This document shows positions 20,773 through 32,305 of a DNA stretch of 64,000 nucleotides, piece after piece. The stretch comes from Alitta virens (taxonomy: Eukaryota > Annelida > Polychaeta > Phyllodocida > Nereididae). Position 1 is the first letter of the stretch; each line of letters starts with the position of its first letter. Location: contig OW028576.1 in the NCBI GenBank assembly GCA_932294295.1, positions 41,365,247-41,429,246 of the forward strand. Reading direction: 5' to 3'. The notes below the pieces were generated by a model. It worked only from the letters and a program-made list of their open reading frames with translations, was not told the DNA's origin and ran no database searches. A program made the position numbers and the translations under genes.

Positions 20773-20842
20773 ATATTCATACAAATTCATACCATGCACT
20801 ACAGATTTTACTATGATACTATTAAACTCTTTTAACTAATTC

Positions 20843-23800
20843 ATGGACAGTATCATTCAGTGGAACTGTCGAGGTTTCAGAGCCAACTTCGATGAAATAG
20901 GTTGCATGGTCCAAGACTTAAACCCTAGTGTTTTCTGTCTACAGGAAACATTTCTGAAACCTCCAAATAGTTTTAAACTGAGAAACTATCATATGTATAA
21001 TACATATGGCAATATTGCCCACGATAGAGCCACTGGTGGCTCATCAATTTTAGTTAAAAATGGCATCATTCATACCCATATTGCTCTTAACACTAACCTT
21101 CAGGCTACAGCAGTTCGTCTGAACCTGAATAAAACATTCACCATATGTTCCTTATATATTCCTCCACCCTTTCACCTTACAGCCAGTGATTTGCATAACC
21201 TTTACATTCAACTGCCTGAACCGCGTCTTATCCTAGGAGATTTTAACAGCCATAACCAATTGTGGGGAAGCACTTCCCACAACAACAAAGGAAAAACCAT
21301 TGAAGATTTTCTCAATGACCACACCCTTTGCTTGTTCAATGATGGTTCACCTACATATCTTCACCCAGGTCATGGAACATTTTCAGCGATAGACCTTAGT
21401 ATATGTGATCCAGCGTTATTTCTGGAATTTGAATGGAGAGTATTAGAGGACACTCACGGCAGTGATCACTTTCCTATTGTCCTACAAAACGTAGAAGGTA
21501 CAAGAGAAGTGGGTCAACTCCGATGGAAGTTGCATAAAGCGGATTGGACCTCCTTCGAAAAGCACTGCTTAGAAACAATTACTATGTCTCATTATAGGAA
21601 TTGTAATAATCTCGTTGAAGATTTTACTGATGATATTACTGATATAGCCAATAAAACAATACCGATGACAAAAAATAATTCTAAACGTAGTGCAAGACCT
21701 TGGTTTGATGACGAAGTAAGAGAAGCTATTAAAAACCGTAAGAAAGCCCTCAGAATTTTTAAATCACAACCGACCATCAACAATCTGAATAATTTTAAGT
21801 GCCTGAAAGCCAAAGCGCGTAGAATTGTCAGGCAAAAAAAACGTAGTTGCTGGAGAGACTATGTCTCCAGACTCACTGAAAGAACTCATAGCAATAAAGT
21901 CTGGAAAATGATTAAGAAGATTGAAGGAAAGAACCTAGCTTCGCATGTAAGCATTCTAGAAGTGAATGGAGAACATCTCTCCTCACCAGAACAAATATCA
22001 AACGGGTTAGGAGAACAGTTTGCATACAACTCCTCATCGGAGAACTATACGAGAGAATTTCAATGTTATAAGGCTCAAGCTGAGAGATTAACCCTAAATA
22101 TACAGTCTGATAACAGCGAAGATTATAACTCCTACATCACCTTAGAAGAACTTCAGAAGGTCATCTTAAAAGCGACTGACTCTGCAACAGGCCCTGATAA
22201 TATACATTATCAAATCTTAAAACACCTACCTCAATCCTCTTTAAAAACATTACTGTATATCTTTAATCAAATTTGGGAGAAGGGATGTCTTCCATCCCTG
22301 TGGAAACAAGCCACGGTCATCCCAATTCCCAAGCCGGGGAAGGATCATAGTGATCCTATGAATTATCGACCAATAGCCTTAACCAGTTGTCTATGTAAGA
22401 CAATGGAGCGAATTGTTACTGATAGACTGGTTTGGTTCCTGGAGTCCCTATATGTTGACGATTTCCTCATTGCATATCGTTCCAGATATATGCCAACCAT
22501 AGAACGACAACTGCAATTAAATTTGAATAGGATTCACAAATGGTCACTCGAAAATGGCTTCAAGTTCTCTAAACAGAAGACAGTTTGTCTGCCTTTCTAT
22601 TACTTACGATCAAACCATCCAGATCCATCACTAATAATTGACAACTGTCAAATAAAAGTGGTGAATGAAACAAAATTTTTGGGTGTACTCTTTGACTCCA
22701 AATTGTCTTTCATTCCGCATATCAAAGCACTGAAAGCGAAGTGCCTGAAATCAATGAACCTCCTTAAAGTAGTGAGCAAATCTAATTGGGGTGGGGACAC
22801 AACGGTCCTCCTTCGTCTCTATCGAGCAATTACTCGTTCTCGACTTGATTATGGTTCTGTGGTATATGGCTCCGCCAGACCATCTTATCTAAAATGCCTG
22901 AATTCTGTACATCATCAAGGGTTGCGACTAAGCTTAAGAGCTTTTCGTACATCTCCTGTGGAGAGCTTATATGTACTGGCAGGGGAACCTCCACTTTCCC
23001 TTCGTCGTATCAAGTTATCCATGCAATACATACTAAAGGTAGCTTCAACTCCAACAAATCCAACATATGATGTAATATTTCATCCAAAATACATGCATCA
23101 TTATGAATCTCGTTCAAACGCCATTCGACCACTGGGATTACGCATGAAATTCTATCTTGAGGCTGCAAAAATTGATACTACAATCATTGCCGAGACGGAA
23201 GTACCACCCATTCCGCCATGGATTCTCCCAGTCCCGAAAGTTATACTGGATTTGGCAGAGCTTAAGAAAAGCGAAACCAATCCGGTAGACTATCAAAACC
23301 TATTTTATAGTATAAGGTTTAAATACGAATCGTACAAATTTCTATACACAGATGGCTCAAAAATGGAAAGACGAGTAGGCTGTGCTGTCACTTCTTATAA
23401 AACCGTTATAGCTGAATGTCGTCTTCCAGACCACTGCTCAATATACACTGCAGAATTAACAGCTATTTACCTTGCCTTAAAGAATATCGAGGACTCAGAA
23501 TCAGATCGTTATGTTATCTGTTCTGATTCCAAATCTGCTCTTCAAGCAATCCAAAATAAACAACTTGATAACCCTGGGATCTTAGATGTTCTTATTAAGT
23601 ATTTCTATCTTCACGAATACAAAGACATAGTATTCTGCTGGATTCCTGGACACGCTGGCATTGAAGGGAATGAAAAAGCAGACCTGGCAGCAAAAAGGGC
23701 TCTTACAAAAGAGATAACTGATTTTACCATTCCATACACTGATTTTAAAATGACTATAAAATCTTTTATCATGTCTTGCTGGCAAAGACAATGGAATGAG

Positions 23801-24135
23801 TGTAATAACAACAAGTTGCATTCAATCTTACCTTGCATTCAAAATAAAATACCTAGTAGGTTCAATACTCGCAAAGATCAAGGAATATATCACAGATGCC
23901 TCATAGGACATTCAAGACTTACACATTTACACCTTTTAGTCAATGAACCGGCACCGGTATGCCAGAGTTGTCGGTGCCCCCTAACAATCAAACATATTTT
24001 ATTAGATTGCAGCCACTTACAACGCTTTAGAAGACCTTAGTTTCAATCTAATACCTTACAACATCTCGTTACCAGATATCCAACCCAGACAATTATAGAT
24101 TTTTTATATGCTTCTGGTTTCTACTACCAAATATA
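20843..24135 (+). pseudogene. Defective ORF2, copy 2: RT core deletion and early stop
   Basis: The open frame runs 1065 codons, 20843-24040. The endonuclease is intact. Relative to copy 1, 390 bases (copy-1 positions 10741-11130, 130 codons) are missing at the junction 22446/22447. This removes the catalytic FFDLEKAYD motif and the PQGS box while keeping YVDD. GTC occurs at both ends of the lost segment, so it may be a microhomology deletion. RNase H motifs are intact. A TAG after RRP (24038-24040) removes the last 32 residues, whose sequence is still recognisable to about 24135. Reverse transcription activity is not expected. Confidence 0.9.
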
Positions 24136-24199
24136 GTTAATCAATCTTAACCTAGACAGCCTCTACATAGCCCACTCAGGTGCTGATGAGGCGTTAAAC

Positions 24200-24255
24200 A
24201 ATAACTCACTCACACTCACACATACACACACGCACACGCACACGCGCACGCACAA
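24200..24255. repeat. (CA)n/(CG) tail of LINE copy 2
   Basis: A run of CACACA units interspersed with CACGCA and GCGCAC, directly after the GTTAAACAATAACTCA end of the retrotransposon. In copy 1 the tail is pure CA (12890-12905). Confidence 0.85.
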
Positions 24256-24763
24256 CATTAAATTTAAGTCACCAAAGTACAAAAAAAAACAAATCAATAC
24301 AAAAGAGAAGTTAAAATATAAAACACAAGAAAAGTACTATATACATATATATATATATACAAGCAAAACATTAAATTCTAGTTATCAAAATATACTAATA
24401 CAGAAGAGAAGTTAAATAAGAAAACACGCTAAAAGTACTATATACACAAAAAAATTAAAATCTGACTGTCAAAGTACAAAAAATATGAATTAAAAAAAGA
24501 TAATTTTACAATTTCGCATAGTGATACCCTAGTCTTAAATCTTACATATAATAAAAATGAATAAAATAAAAAATATAAAAATTAAAAATAAATTAAAAAA
24601 AAACCCTTAGCAGCAAAAAAAAATACCATTCTAGCTTACCCCTCATAAAAAACCCTTAGCATCAAAAAAAAAAAAAAAAAACCCATTCTATCTTACCCCC
24701 TAAATAGTTACTGTAGTTGTAGGTTTCTAACGCGCAATCTCCTGGGTAAAATGTTATTAACGT
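24256..24763. repeat. A-rich low-complexity DNA with short tandem duplications
   Basis: Contains about three diverged copies of an 85-110 base unit with ACATTAAAT, AGTACAAAAA, AGAGAAGTTAAA and AAAGTACTATATACA (about 24256-24480). It also contains two copies of a ~50-base piece with AAACCCTTAGCA and CCATTCTA...CTTACCCC (24600-24705). No gene is seen. Confidence 0.65.
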
Positions 24764-24820
24764 TTAGGCCCGCAAGGTGTCTTTGGTGACGCGCAGCTCG
24801 AGTCTTTGGAGGGTGTCAGC

Positions 24821-24855
<35 letters not shown>

Positions 24856-25096
24856 GACCACCTAAGGGCTGACCTGCTTCACCCCGCACCCTCGCATCGT
24901 CGTTGTTGTCATTGTTGTCGTTGTTGATGTTGTTGTTGACATTGCGGTTATGCCTGTTATGTCTGCGGTCTATCGCTCTAATTAGCCACTGGTTCAGTCT
25001 TAGCAGCATTAATAACAACAGATTCTCCTCATCAGCATTCTCAAAAGCCATCACCATGTCAACATTCCATATGTAGATCAGCATAATGCGAGCCAT
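24764..25096 (-). CDS. Hypothetical protein with Asn and Ala runs, probably last exon
   Basis: A 110-codon minus-strand frame starting MARIMLIYIWNVDMV. It has a Leu-rich, possibly helical segment (EENLLLLMLLRLNQWLIRA), a basic stretch with His/Arg, an Asn/Asp run from AAC/AAT triplets, and a poly-Ala run from GCA triplets. The ATG lies about 60 bases downstream of a convincing splice acceptor near 25158. The family is not recognised. The layout of acidic-Leu segment then RRH-rich segment is faintly like the start of Harbinger-type transposases, but no catalytic region is present. It could also be chance coding through two microsatellites. Confidence 0.35.
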
Positions 25097-25154
25097 TCCC
25101 CGTAATACTTAAGATACCAGGAGCTTCTTTAACCTGCTAAAAGCATAATCCCTG

Positions 25155-25175
25155 GTCTGGAAAAAAAGAAAATAA
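25155..25175 (-). promoter_or_regulatory. Candidate 3' splice site (minus strand)
   Basis: On the minus strand a pyrimidine tract (TTTTCTTTTTTTCCAG) is followed by ACCAGGG, a near-consensus acceptor. It lies 60-70 bases before the ATG of the 24764-25096 frame, which supports a spliced minus-strand transcript whose upstream exon would lie to the right. Confidence 0.45.
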
Positions 25176-25688
25176 TAAAGCTATTAGCGGTTGTCAATTA
25201 CATGATTTATAACATAGCATCTGTACTCCTTATTCACGGCAAAGAATCTATAACTAATCCATTTACATTCACATTACAGCTGCAGATGTAACTAGTCAGC
25301 TAAAAAAAAACTGTTATGTATTAAGTACAACGCAAAAAAAATAAAAATGAAATAAAATAAAATAAAAAAGTGACAGCTAATGTACTACCATCTGTCAGGT
25401 AGGTGGGGGGCTAGTGGAACTTCTTAAGTCTACTAAAAGAATTGATAACCAGTTCATCTACATTACAGAAACATAATACATAAGTCATGTACTATCGAAT
25501 ACTTTACAAAAGTACTAGCTAAATGTACATTGGTTCAGTCGAAAGTTTGCATTGAGGGAAATGCCTATAAGTTACATACAATAAAGTACCCTCAAAACCG
25601 GCATGTAGGACGCATTAGCATTACTAAAGATTGTACTACATCATGATGAACTGTATAATGCCTTTATACATATGTACATACATAATTA
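25176..25688. other. AT-rich spacer left of the 31-kb array
   Basis: No gene or clear repeat is seen. A-rich runs occur near 25330-25370. The sequence just before the array reads ACATAATTA, followed directly by the first element end (TTATGAAC). Confidence 0.5.
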
Positions 25689-26062
25689 TTATGAACTTTC
25701 CGTAGGAAAGTTCATATTGTTATTGTAAGTCTTATTTTTCTTTTTTTTTTTTTTATTATAAACTTTCCGAAGGAAAGTTTATCTTATTATTGTAAATCTT
25801 ATTTTTCTTTTTTTTTTTTTTTTTTATTATTCTTTATTATAAACTTTCCGAAGGAAAGTTTATCTTATTATTGTACGTCTTATTTTTTTTTTTTTTTTTT
25901 TTTTTTATTATTATTCTTTATTATAAACTTTCCGAAGGAAAGTTTATCTTATTATTGTACGTCTTATTTTTCTTTTTTTTTTTTATTATGAACTTTCCGT
26001 AGGAAAGTTCATATTGTTATTGTAAGTCTTATTTTTCTTTTTTTTTTTTATTATTATTATTA
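25689..26062 (+). repeat. Five tandem 5'-end modules of the array element
   Basis: Modules start at 25689, 25756, 25837, 25921 and 25986. Each is an 11-bp stem-loop followed by TTATTGTAAGTC-like sequence or a close variant, TTATTTTTC, a T-run and ATT repeats. The first and fifth have arms ATGAACTTTCC / GGAAAGTTCAT with loop GTA; the other three have ATAAACTTTCC / GGAAAGTTTAT with loop GAA. Stacked left ends without bodies are what insertion of each element into the ATT tract of the previous one would leave. Confidence 0.75.
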
Positions 26063-27548
26063 TTCTTCTGAAGAAGTAAAGGCTTATTACTCAGTAACTA
26101 ATAAAGATAGTGCTTTATCACTTCAAGAGCACACAGACAGCCAGAGCGCGCTTTGAACAGCACACATTTCATGACCAAATTTCGTGACGCTTCTGCGTAA
26201 TTCACAAAATAAAAAACAAATTTAAGAGCACGGTTTCAGGAAACTGGGCAGAGATAATTCCATGGGAATTTTTCTTAAGATACCTTAGACAAATACGCAG
26301 TGCAGAAAGGAGTTTGAGCCAAATTGTGAGGCTGCTGACTGAGCCATGAATTTTTGAAAAAAAGTTATTCTAAATTTTCATGAAATTTTTTTTGAAAACC
26401 ATAGAAGGAATAATGATATTGACTTGCAATTTCACACTTTTATAGTCCTACCCTAGCACAACTTTCATGCAAAAAATGAGCCCATTTGGTAAAGTGGTCT
26501 AGGTGGTACAGGGGTCCAAAGTTGCGATTTTTGACTGCTTATATCTCGGCTCCAAAATGAGATACAGGGATGTCAAAGACATATTTAGAATCCTTGAAAT
26601 GTTGTCTTTTCAGAAATATATAGCAATATACTCTAGGTCGTTCCGTTTGGAAAAGCGTCAGACATTGAAAATTTTTTGTCACTTTTTGATGTTCAAAAAA
26701 CTAAAAAGTCCCAAAATCTCTAGAAGCATTGCTTGGATTCTCACAATTTTTTTTACAGATATGTCCTCTAGGTAGTACTACATGCATATAAAAGGGAAAG
26801 GTCCTTGATCGAAAAGGTTAGGCCCTAGAATTTTTTTTCAGTCCAAATTTCAATAATTTTTAACTCCAGTTCTATTCATTCAAATTTTATGCAACTGGCG
26901 TCATTATGTAGAGAAAAATTAGGCCTTTACATAGGATACAATGTCTATTCACCAACCTTAACCAGTTTCGAACCTGGAGCCAAAATTCTCTTTCCCATGT
27001 TATCCAATGGGGAGACCTACCTACCTACCTCCCTGAAACCGCTGAGTCAGCAATTTTTACAATGAATGTTAGCAAATTTATGTTTCTCGCCCCAAAAAAG
27101 CAGGAAGAAAGTCTTCAATTTCATTCATATTTTGCACATATATGTCCTCTGGGTAATACTACATGACTGTAAAAGGGCAATTACCTTCATCAAAAAGCTT
27201 ATGCCCTAGAATTTTTTTTATCACTCATAAAGCCTAAATTGCTTACTTAGACCAAAATGTTATTGATAGATTGAACCAAAAAAATTCACAGGAATGTATA
27301 TACATGTGCTTCACAAATTTGAATTATTTCAGAATTTTGGGTCACAGGGTCAAGGTCACAGAGTGTCCTATATATGCAATTTTCAGACGTTTTGAACTCT
27401 GGTCCTATACAAGGTACAGACACCAAAAAAATATGTTCATAAACCTGATTTTATGATCTTTCAATTCCTGTACAGCTTGAGAAGCTAGGGCAATTATTTT
27501 AAGGAAAGGAAAGTTCATCGTAATTGTCAGGGACAATTGCAAGTCTAG
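26063..27548 (+). mobile_element. Array unit 1
   Basis: Body directly after the fifth 5' module. It ends in hairpin AATTGTC-AGG-GACAATT, spacer GCAAGT, CTAG (27545-27548). Its internal inverted repeat is GGAAAGTTCATCG, which matches the G/C version in its own 5' module at 25986, so 25986-27548 reads as one complete element. Confidence 0.75.
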
Positions 27549-27560
27549 TTATTATTATTA

Positions 27561-30163
27561 TTCTTCTGAAGAAGTAAAGGCTTATTACTCAGAAACTAAT
27601 AAAGACAGGGCTTTGGCACTTCAAGAGTGCACAGATAGCCAGAGCGCGCTTTGAACAGCACAAATTTCATGACCAAATTTTGTGACACTTCTGCGTAATT
27701 CACAAAAGAAAAAACAAATTTAAGAGCACGGTTTCAGGAAACTGGGCAGAGATAATTCCATGGGAATTTTTCTCAAGATACCTTAGACAAATACGCAGTG
27801 CAGAAAGGAGTTTGAGCCAAATGGTGAGCCTGCTGACTGAACTATGAATTCTTGAAAAAAAGTAGTTCGAAATTTTCATGAAATTTTTTTTGAAAACCAT
27901 AGAAGGAATAATCATATTGACTTGCCATTTCATATTTGTATATTACTACCCTAGTACAACTACCACACAAAAAATGAGCCCATTTGGTAAAGTGGTCTAG
28001 GTGGTACAGGGGTCCAAAGTTGCATTTTTTGACTGCTTATATCTCGGCTCCAAAGTGAGATACAGGAATCTCAAAAACATATTTAGAATCCTTGAAATGT
28101 TCTCTTTTTAGATATGTCTAGCAATATGTTCTAGGTCTTTCCGTTTGGAAAAGCGTCAGACATTGAAAATTTTTTGTCACTTTTTGAAATTCAAAAAATG
28201 ATAAAATACCAAAAACACTAGAAGAACTGCTTGGATTCTCACCATTTTTTTTATAGATATGTCCTCTAAGGAGTACTATGAAAATGTAAAAGGGCAAGGG
28301 CTTTGATCAAAAGGCTTAGGCCCTAGAATTTTTTTTCAGTACAAATTTCAATAATTTTTAACTTGAGTTCTTTTCAACCAAATTTCATGCAACTGGTGTC
28401 ATTATGTAGAGAAAAATCAGGACTTTACAAAGAATACCATGTCTATTCACCAACCTTTACCAGTTTCGAACTTGGAGCCAAAATTCTCTTTCCCATGTTA
28501 TCCAATGGGAAGACCTACCAACCCTGAACCGCTGAGTCAGCAATTTTTACAATGAATGTTAGGAAGTTTACGTGCATCGCCCCAAAAAAGCAGGAAGAAA
28601 GTCTTCAATTGCATTCATATTTTGCACATATATGTACTCTGGGTAGTGCTACATTACTGTAAAAGGGCAATTACCTTCATCAAACAGCTTAGGTCCTAGA
28701 ATTTTTTTATCACTCATAAAGCCTGAATTGCTGACCTACCTACCTCCCAGTACCCTGGACCGCTGAGTCAGCAATTTTTACAATGAATGTTAGTAAATTT
28801 ATGTTTCTCGCCCCAAAAAAGCAGGAAGAAAGTCTCCAATTTCATTCATATTTTGCACATATATGTCCTCTGGGTAGTACTTCATTACTGTAATAGGGCA
28901 ATTACCTTCATCAAACAGCTTAGGTCCTAAATTTTTTTTATCACTCTTAAAGCCTGAATTGCTTACTCAGACCAAAATGTTGTTGATAGATTGAACCAAA
29001 AAAAATTCACAGGAGTGTCTCTCCACAGGGCATTGACCTGCCCTTAATGGATATTTAATCGATTTTACCACAGCATGATTTGTCAATTTTTGAGAAAATG
29101 GTAAATAAAGAAAACCGATTCACAGATACAAAAACAATTAAAAGGTCAAATTTCAAGGAGAAATATTCTTTCTAGCCAAATGCCAAGCATTGGTGACCCC
29201 CCACAATTCACATATGAGCTTTCAGAATCTGTTGTCAATTTTGACCTATGAAGTATTTGTCAAGGTCAAAATTAAGGTCAAACATTTTCTGAAAATTGAT
29301 ATTTTGAATTACGAATTTTTTTAAGATAGTAGAAATGTTTGGATTTGACTCATCTTTCAGGAAGATATTGCCCTAGTATCCATCAAGCATCCTGAGCAAA
29401 ATTATGTCTCAAGGTTAACCGGTCAAGGTCACAGAAAATAATTAGTATCGCTACTTTGGTCCTTTTATCTTTCTGACCGAAACTAGTATCCGAACTTCAA
29501 TCGGCTCTTACTCCGGTCCTAATTAAGCTACAGCACAAACAAAGAGATATTTGGAAAGCTCATCTTTCCCTCTTTCAAATGACATGTAGAGCGACACTGT
29601 ACACCGATCGGTTAAAAAGATCGCCCGACCCTGAAATTTTCGGGTCAATAAAAATGCCAAAAAAATCAGCTGAAAATTTGCGTTATAATTTTTTTCCCCA
29701 AGAAAAAATGCTTGCATTTTGACTTTAAACTATGTGAGGCTTAACCCATATGTAATGGAAAATTCTTGCAAAATGTTAGGTCAAAAGGTCAAACGGTCAG
29801 GGTCACAGACCTTGAAAAGTAGTTTAAAAACAAAATTCTGTAACTCCAGTCCTAATCAACCTTTTTTAATGGGGAAAACTTTTTTGGAAAGCACATTCCA
29901 AGTCCTTTTATTTGTATATAGCATGATATTGTGAAATTTATGGTTAAAGCATCATTCAACCATGAATTGTAGGTGTATACCATTTTTTCTTATACTGATT
30001 GATGCTGTTAAAATGACATAAAATGGTATTTAGTCAAGGGGAAAATAGTCCTTATTTCTTTGACTTAATTTCTCCTTAACAAGTTATACTTTTTTGCAAT
30101 CAGGATGCACAGTCTTGCTTGCAGGTGAAGCCTCGAAACTGTTCAGCAGTTTCAGTTTTCTAG
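27561..30163 (+). mobile_element. Array unit 2, chimeric with a different 3' end
   Basis: Like the other units up to about 29018 (CACAGGAGTGT), then 1145 bases found nowhere else in the window. It ends in a different hairpin, GAAACTG-TTCAG-CAGTTTC (30135-30153), spacer AGTTTT and CTAG (30160-30163). The usual internal GGAAAGTTTAT repeat is absent. The architecture is kept although the sequence is unrelated. Confidence 0.7.
29019..30163 (+). other. Unique segment carried by unit 2
   Basis: A block unique within the window that joins the common body at CACAGGAGTGT. It holds several GGTCA-type half-sites (AAGGTCAAAA, CGGTCAAGGTCACAG) but no coding frame above about 70 codons that I would trust. 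It could be DNA captured by read-through of the normal 3' end, or the 3' half of a related family. Confidence 0.55.
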
Positions 30164-32293
30164 TTATAAACTTTCCGAAGGAAAGTTTATCTTATTATTG
30201 TAAGTCTTATTTTTCTTTTTTTTTTTTTTTTTTATTATTCTTTATTATTATTATTATTCTTCTGAAGAAGTAAAGGCTTATTACTCAGAAACTAATAAAG
30301 AGAGGGCTTTGGCACTTCAAGAGTGCACAGACAGCCAGAGCGCGCTTTGAACAGCACAAATTTCATGACCAAATTTCGTGAAACTTCTGCGTAATTTACA
30401 AAAGAAAAAACAAATTTAAGAGCACGGTTTTAGGAAACTGGGCAGAGATAATTCCATGGGAATTTTTCTCAAGATACCTTAGACAAATACGCAGTGCAGA
30501 AAGGAGTTTGAGCCAAATGGTGAGCCTGCTGACTGAACTATGAATTTTTGAAAAAAAGTATTTCGAAATTTTCATGAAATTTTTTTTGAAAACCATAGAA
30601 GGAATAATGATATTGACTTGCAATTTCACACTTTTATAGTCCTACCCTAGCACAACTTTCATGCAAAAAATGAGCCCATTTGGTAAAGTGGTCTAGGTGG
30701 TACAGGGGTCCAAAGTTGCATTTTTTGACTGCTTATATCTCGGCTCCAAATTGAGATACAGGAATCTCAAAGACATATTTAGAATCCTTGAAATGTTCTC
30801 TTTTCAGGAATGTATAGTAATATGCTCCAGGTAGTTCCGTTTGGAAAAGCGTCAGACATTGAAAATTTTTTGTCACTTTTTGATTTTCTCAAAATGAAAA
30901 AGTCTAAAAAACAGTAGAAGAACTGCTTGGATTCTCACCATTTTTTTTACAGATATGTCCTCTAAGGAGTACTATGTAAATTTTAAAGGGCAAGGGCTTT
31001 GCTTAAAAACCCTTGGCCCTGGAAATTTTTTCATTCCAAATTTCAATAATTTTTAACTCCATTTCTATTCAACCAAATTTCATGCAACTGGTGTCATTAT
31101 GTAGAGAAAAATTAGGCCTTCACATAGGATACAATGTCTCTTCACCAACCTTTACCAGTTTCGAACTTGGAGCCAAAATTCTCTTTCCCATGTTATCCAA
31201 TGGGGAGACCTACCAACCCTGAAGCGCTGAGTCAGCAATTTTTACAATGAATGTTAGGAAGTTTATGTGCATCGCCCCAAAAAAGCAGGAAGAAAGTCTT
31301 CAATTTCATTTATATTTTGCACATATATGTCCTCTGGGTAGTACTACATTACTGTAAAAGGGCAATTAGTTTCATCAAACAGCTTAGGTCCTAGAATTTT
31401 TTTATCACTGAATTGCTGACCTACCTACCTCCCAGAACCCTGGACCGCTGAGTCAGCAATTTTTACAATGAATGTAAGCAGGTTTACGTGTTTTGCCCCA
31501 AAAACAATAGGAAAGACTTTTTCAATTTTCTTCATACTTTTCACGCATATGTCCTCTAGGGAGTACTATGTAAATGTAGAAGGGCAAGGGCCTTGATTAA
31601 ACACCTTAGGCCCTGGAATTTTTTTTCAGTCCAAATTTCAATAATTTTTTACTCCAGTTCTATTCAACCAAATTTCATCCAACTGGTGTCATTATGCAGA
31701 GAAAAATTAGGAGATTACATTGGATACCTTGTCTATTCACCAACCTTAATTAGTTTTGAACCTTGAGGCAAAATTCTCTTTCCCATGTTATCCAATGGGG
31801 AGACCTACCTACCTACCTCCCTGGACGGCTGAGTCAGCAATTTTTACAATGAATGTTAGTAAATTTATGTTTCTCGCCCCAAAAAAGCAGGAAGAAAGTC
31901 TTCAATTTCATTCATATTTTGCACATATATGTCTTCTGGGTAGTACTACATTACTGTGAATTTATGAGAACAATTTGGAGTGAGGACACCCTATTTCGCA
32001 CCCCCATGATATTGAACAAGTGAGGACACCTAGTGGGCACCCCATGGTATGGCCCAATCGCACTCTGAACGGCACAAATTTCATGACCTTATTTCATGAC
32101 ACCTCTGCGCATTTCAGGGAATAAAAAAAAGCTTTTCTTCACAGTTCCAGGAAACTGGCCAGAGACAATGGCATAAAATTTTTTTTCAAGAGACCTTGGA
32201 GACTTCTCCAGTGCAGAAATTAATGGTACTGGACAAGAAAGATAAAAGGAAAGGAAAGTTTATCGTAATTGTCAGGGACAATTGCAAGTCTAG
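30164..32293 (+). mobile_element. Array unit 3 with its own 5' module
   Basis: The 5' module starts at 30164, immediately after the CTAG of unit 2. The body starts at 30257 and the standard 3' end has CTAG at 32290-32293. From end to end this is a complete element of about 2.13 kb. Confidence 0.75.
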
Positions 32294-32305
32294 TTATTAT
32301 TATTA

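Larger units (their letters stand above)
19198..24252 (+). mobile_element. I/Nimb-like retrotransposon, copy 2 (RT-deleted)
   Basis: Nearly identical to copy 1 over most of its length, with the same 5' end (GCCCTCGAAGG) and a 3' end in a mixed CA/CG tail. It is inserted in the decayed LINE. Differences are a divergent block in ORF1, a 390-base in-frame deletion in RT, and a premature stop near the end of ORF2. I did not find a clear target duplication. Confidence 0.88.

Noticed and set aside
25180..25190. GCTATTAGCG shared by both array flanks (25180, 56574) and by 63600
   Set aside because: A 10-base match without extension on either side; too short to call a target duplication or terminal repeat.
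27700..27933. 77-codon minus-strand ORF repeated at 27700, 30396, 32445, 43272, 49780 and 54682
   Set aside because: Present in only part of the units and lost by small changes in the others; looks like an AT-rich chance frame within the repeat.
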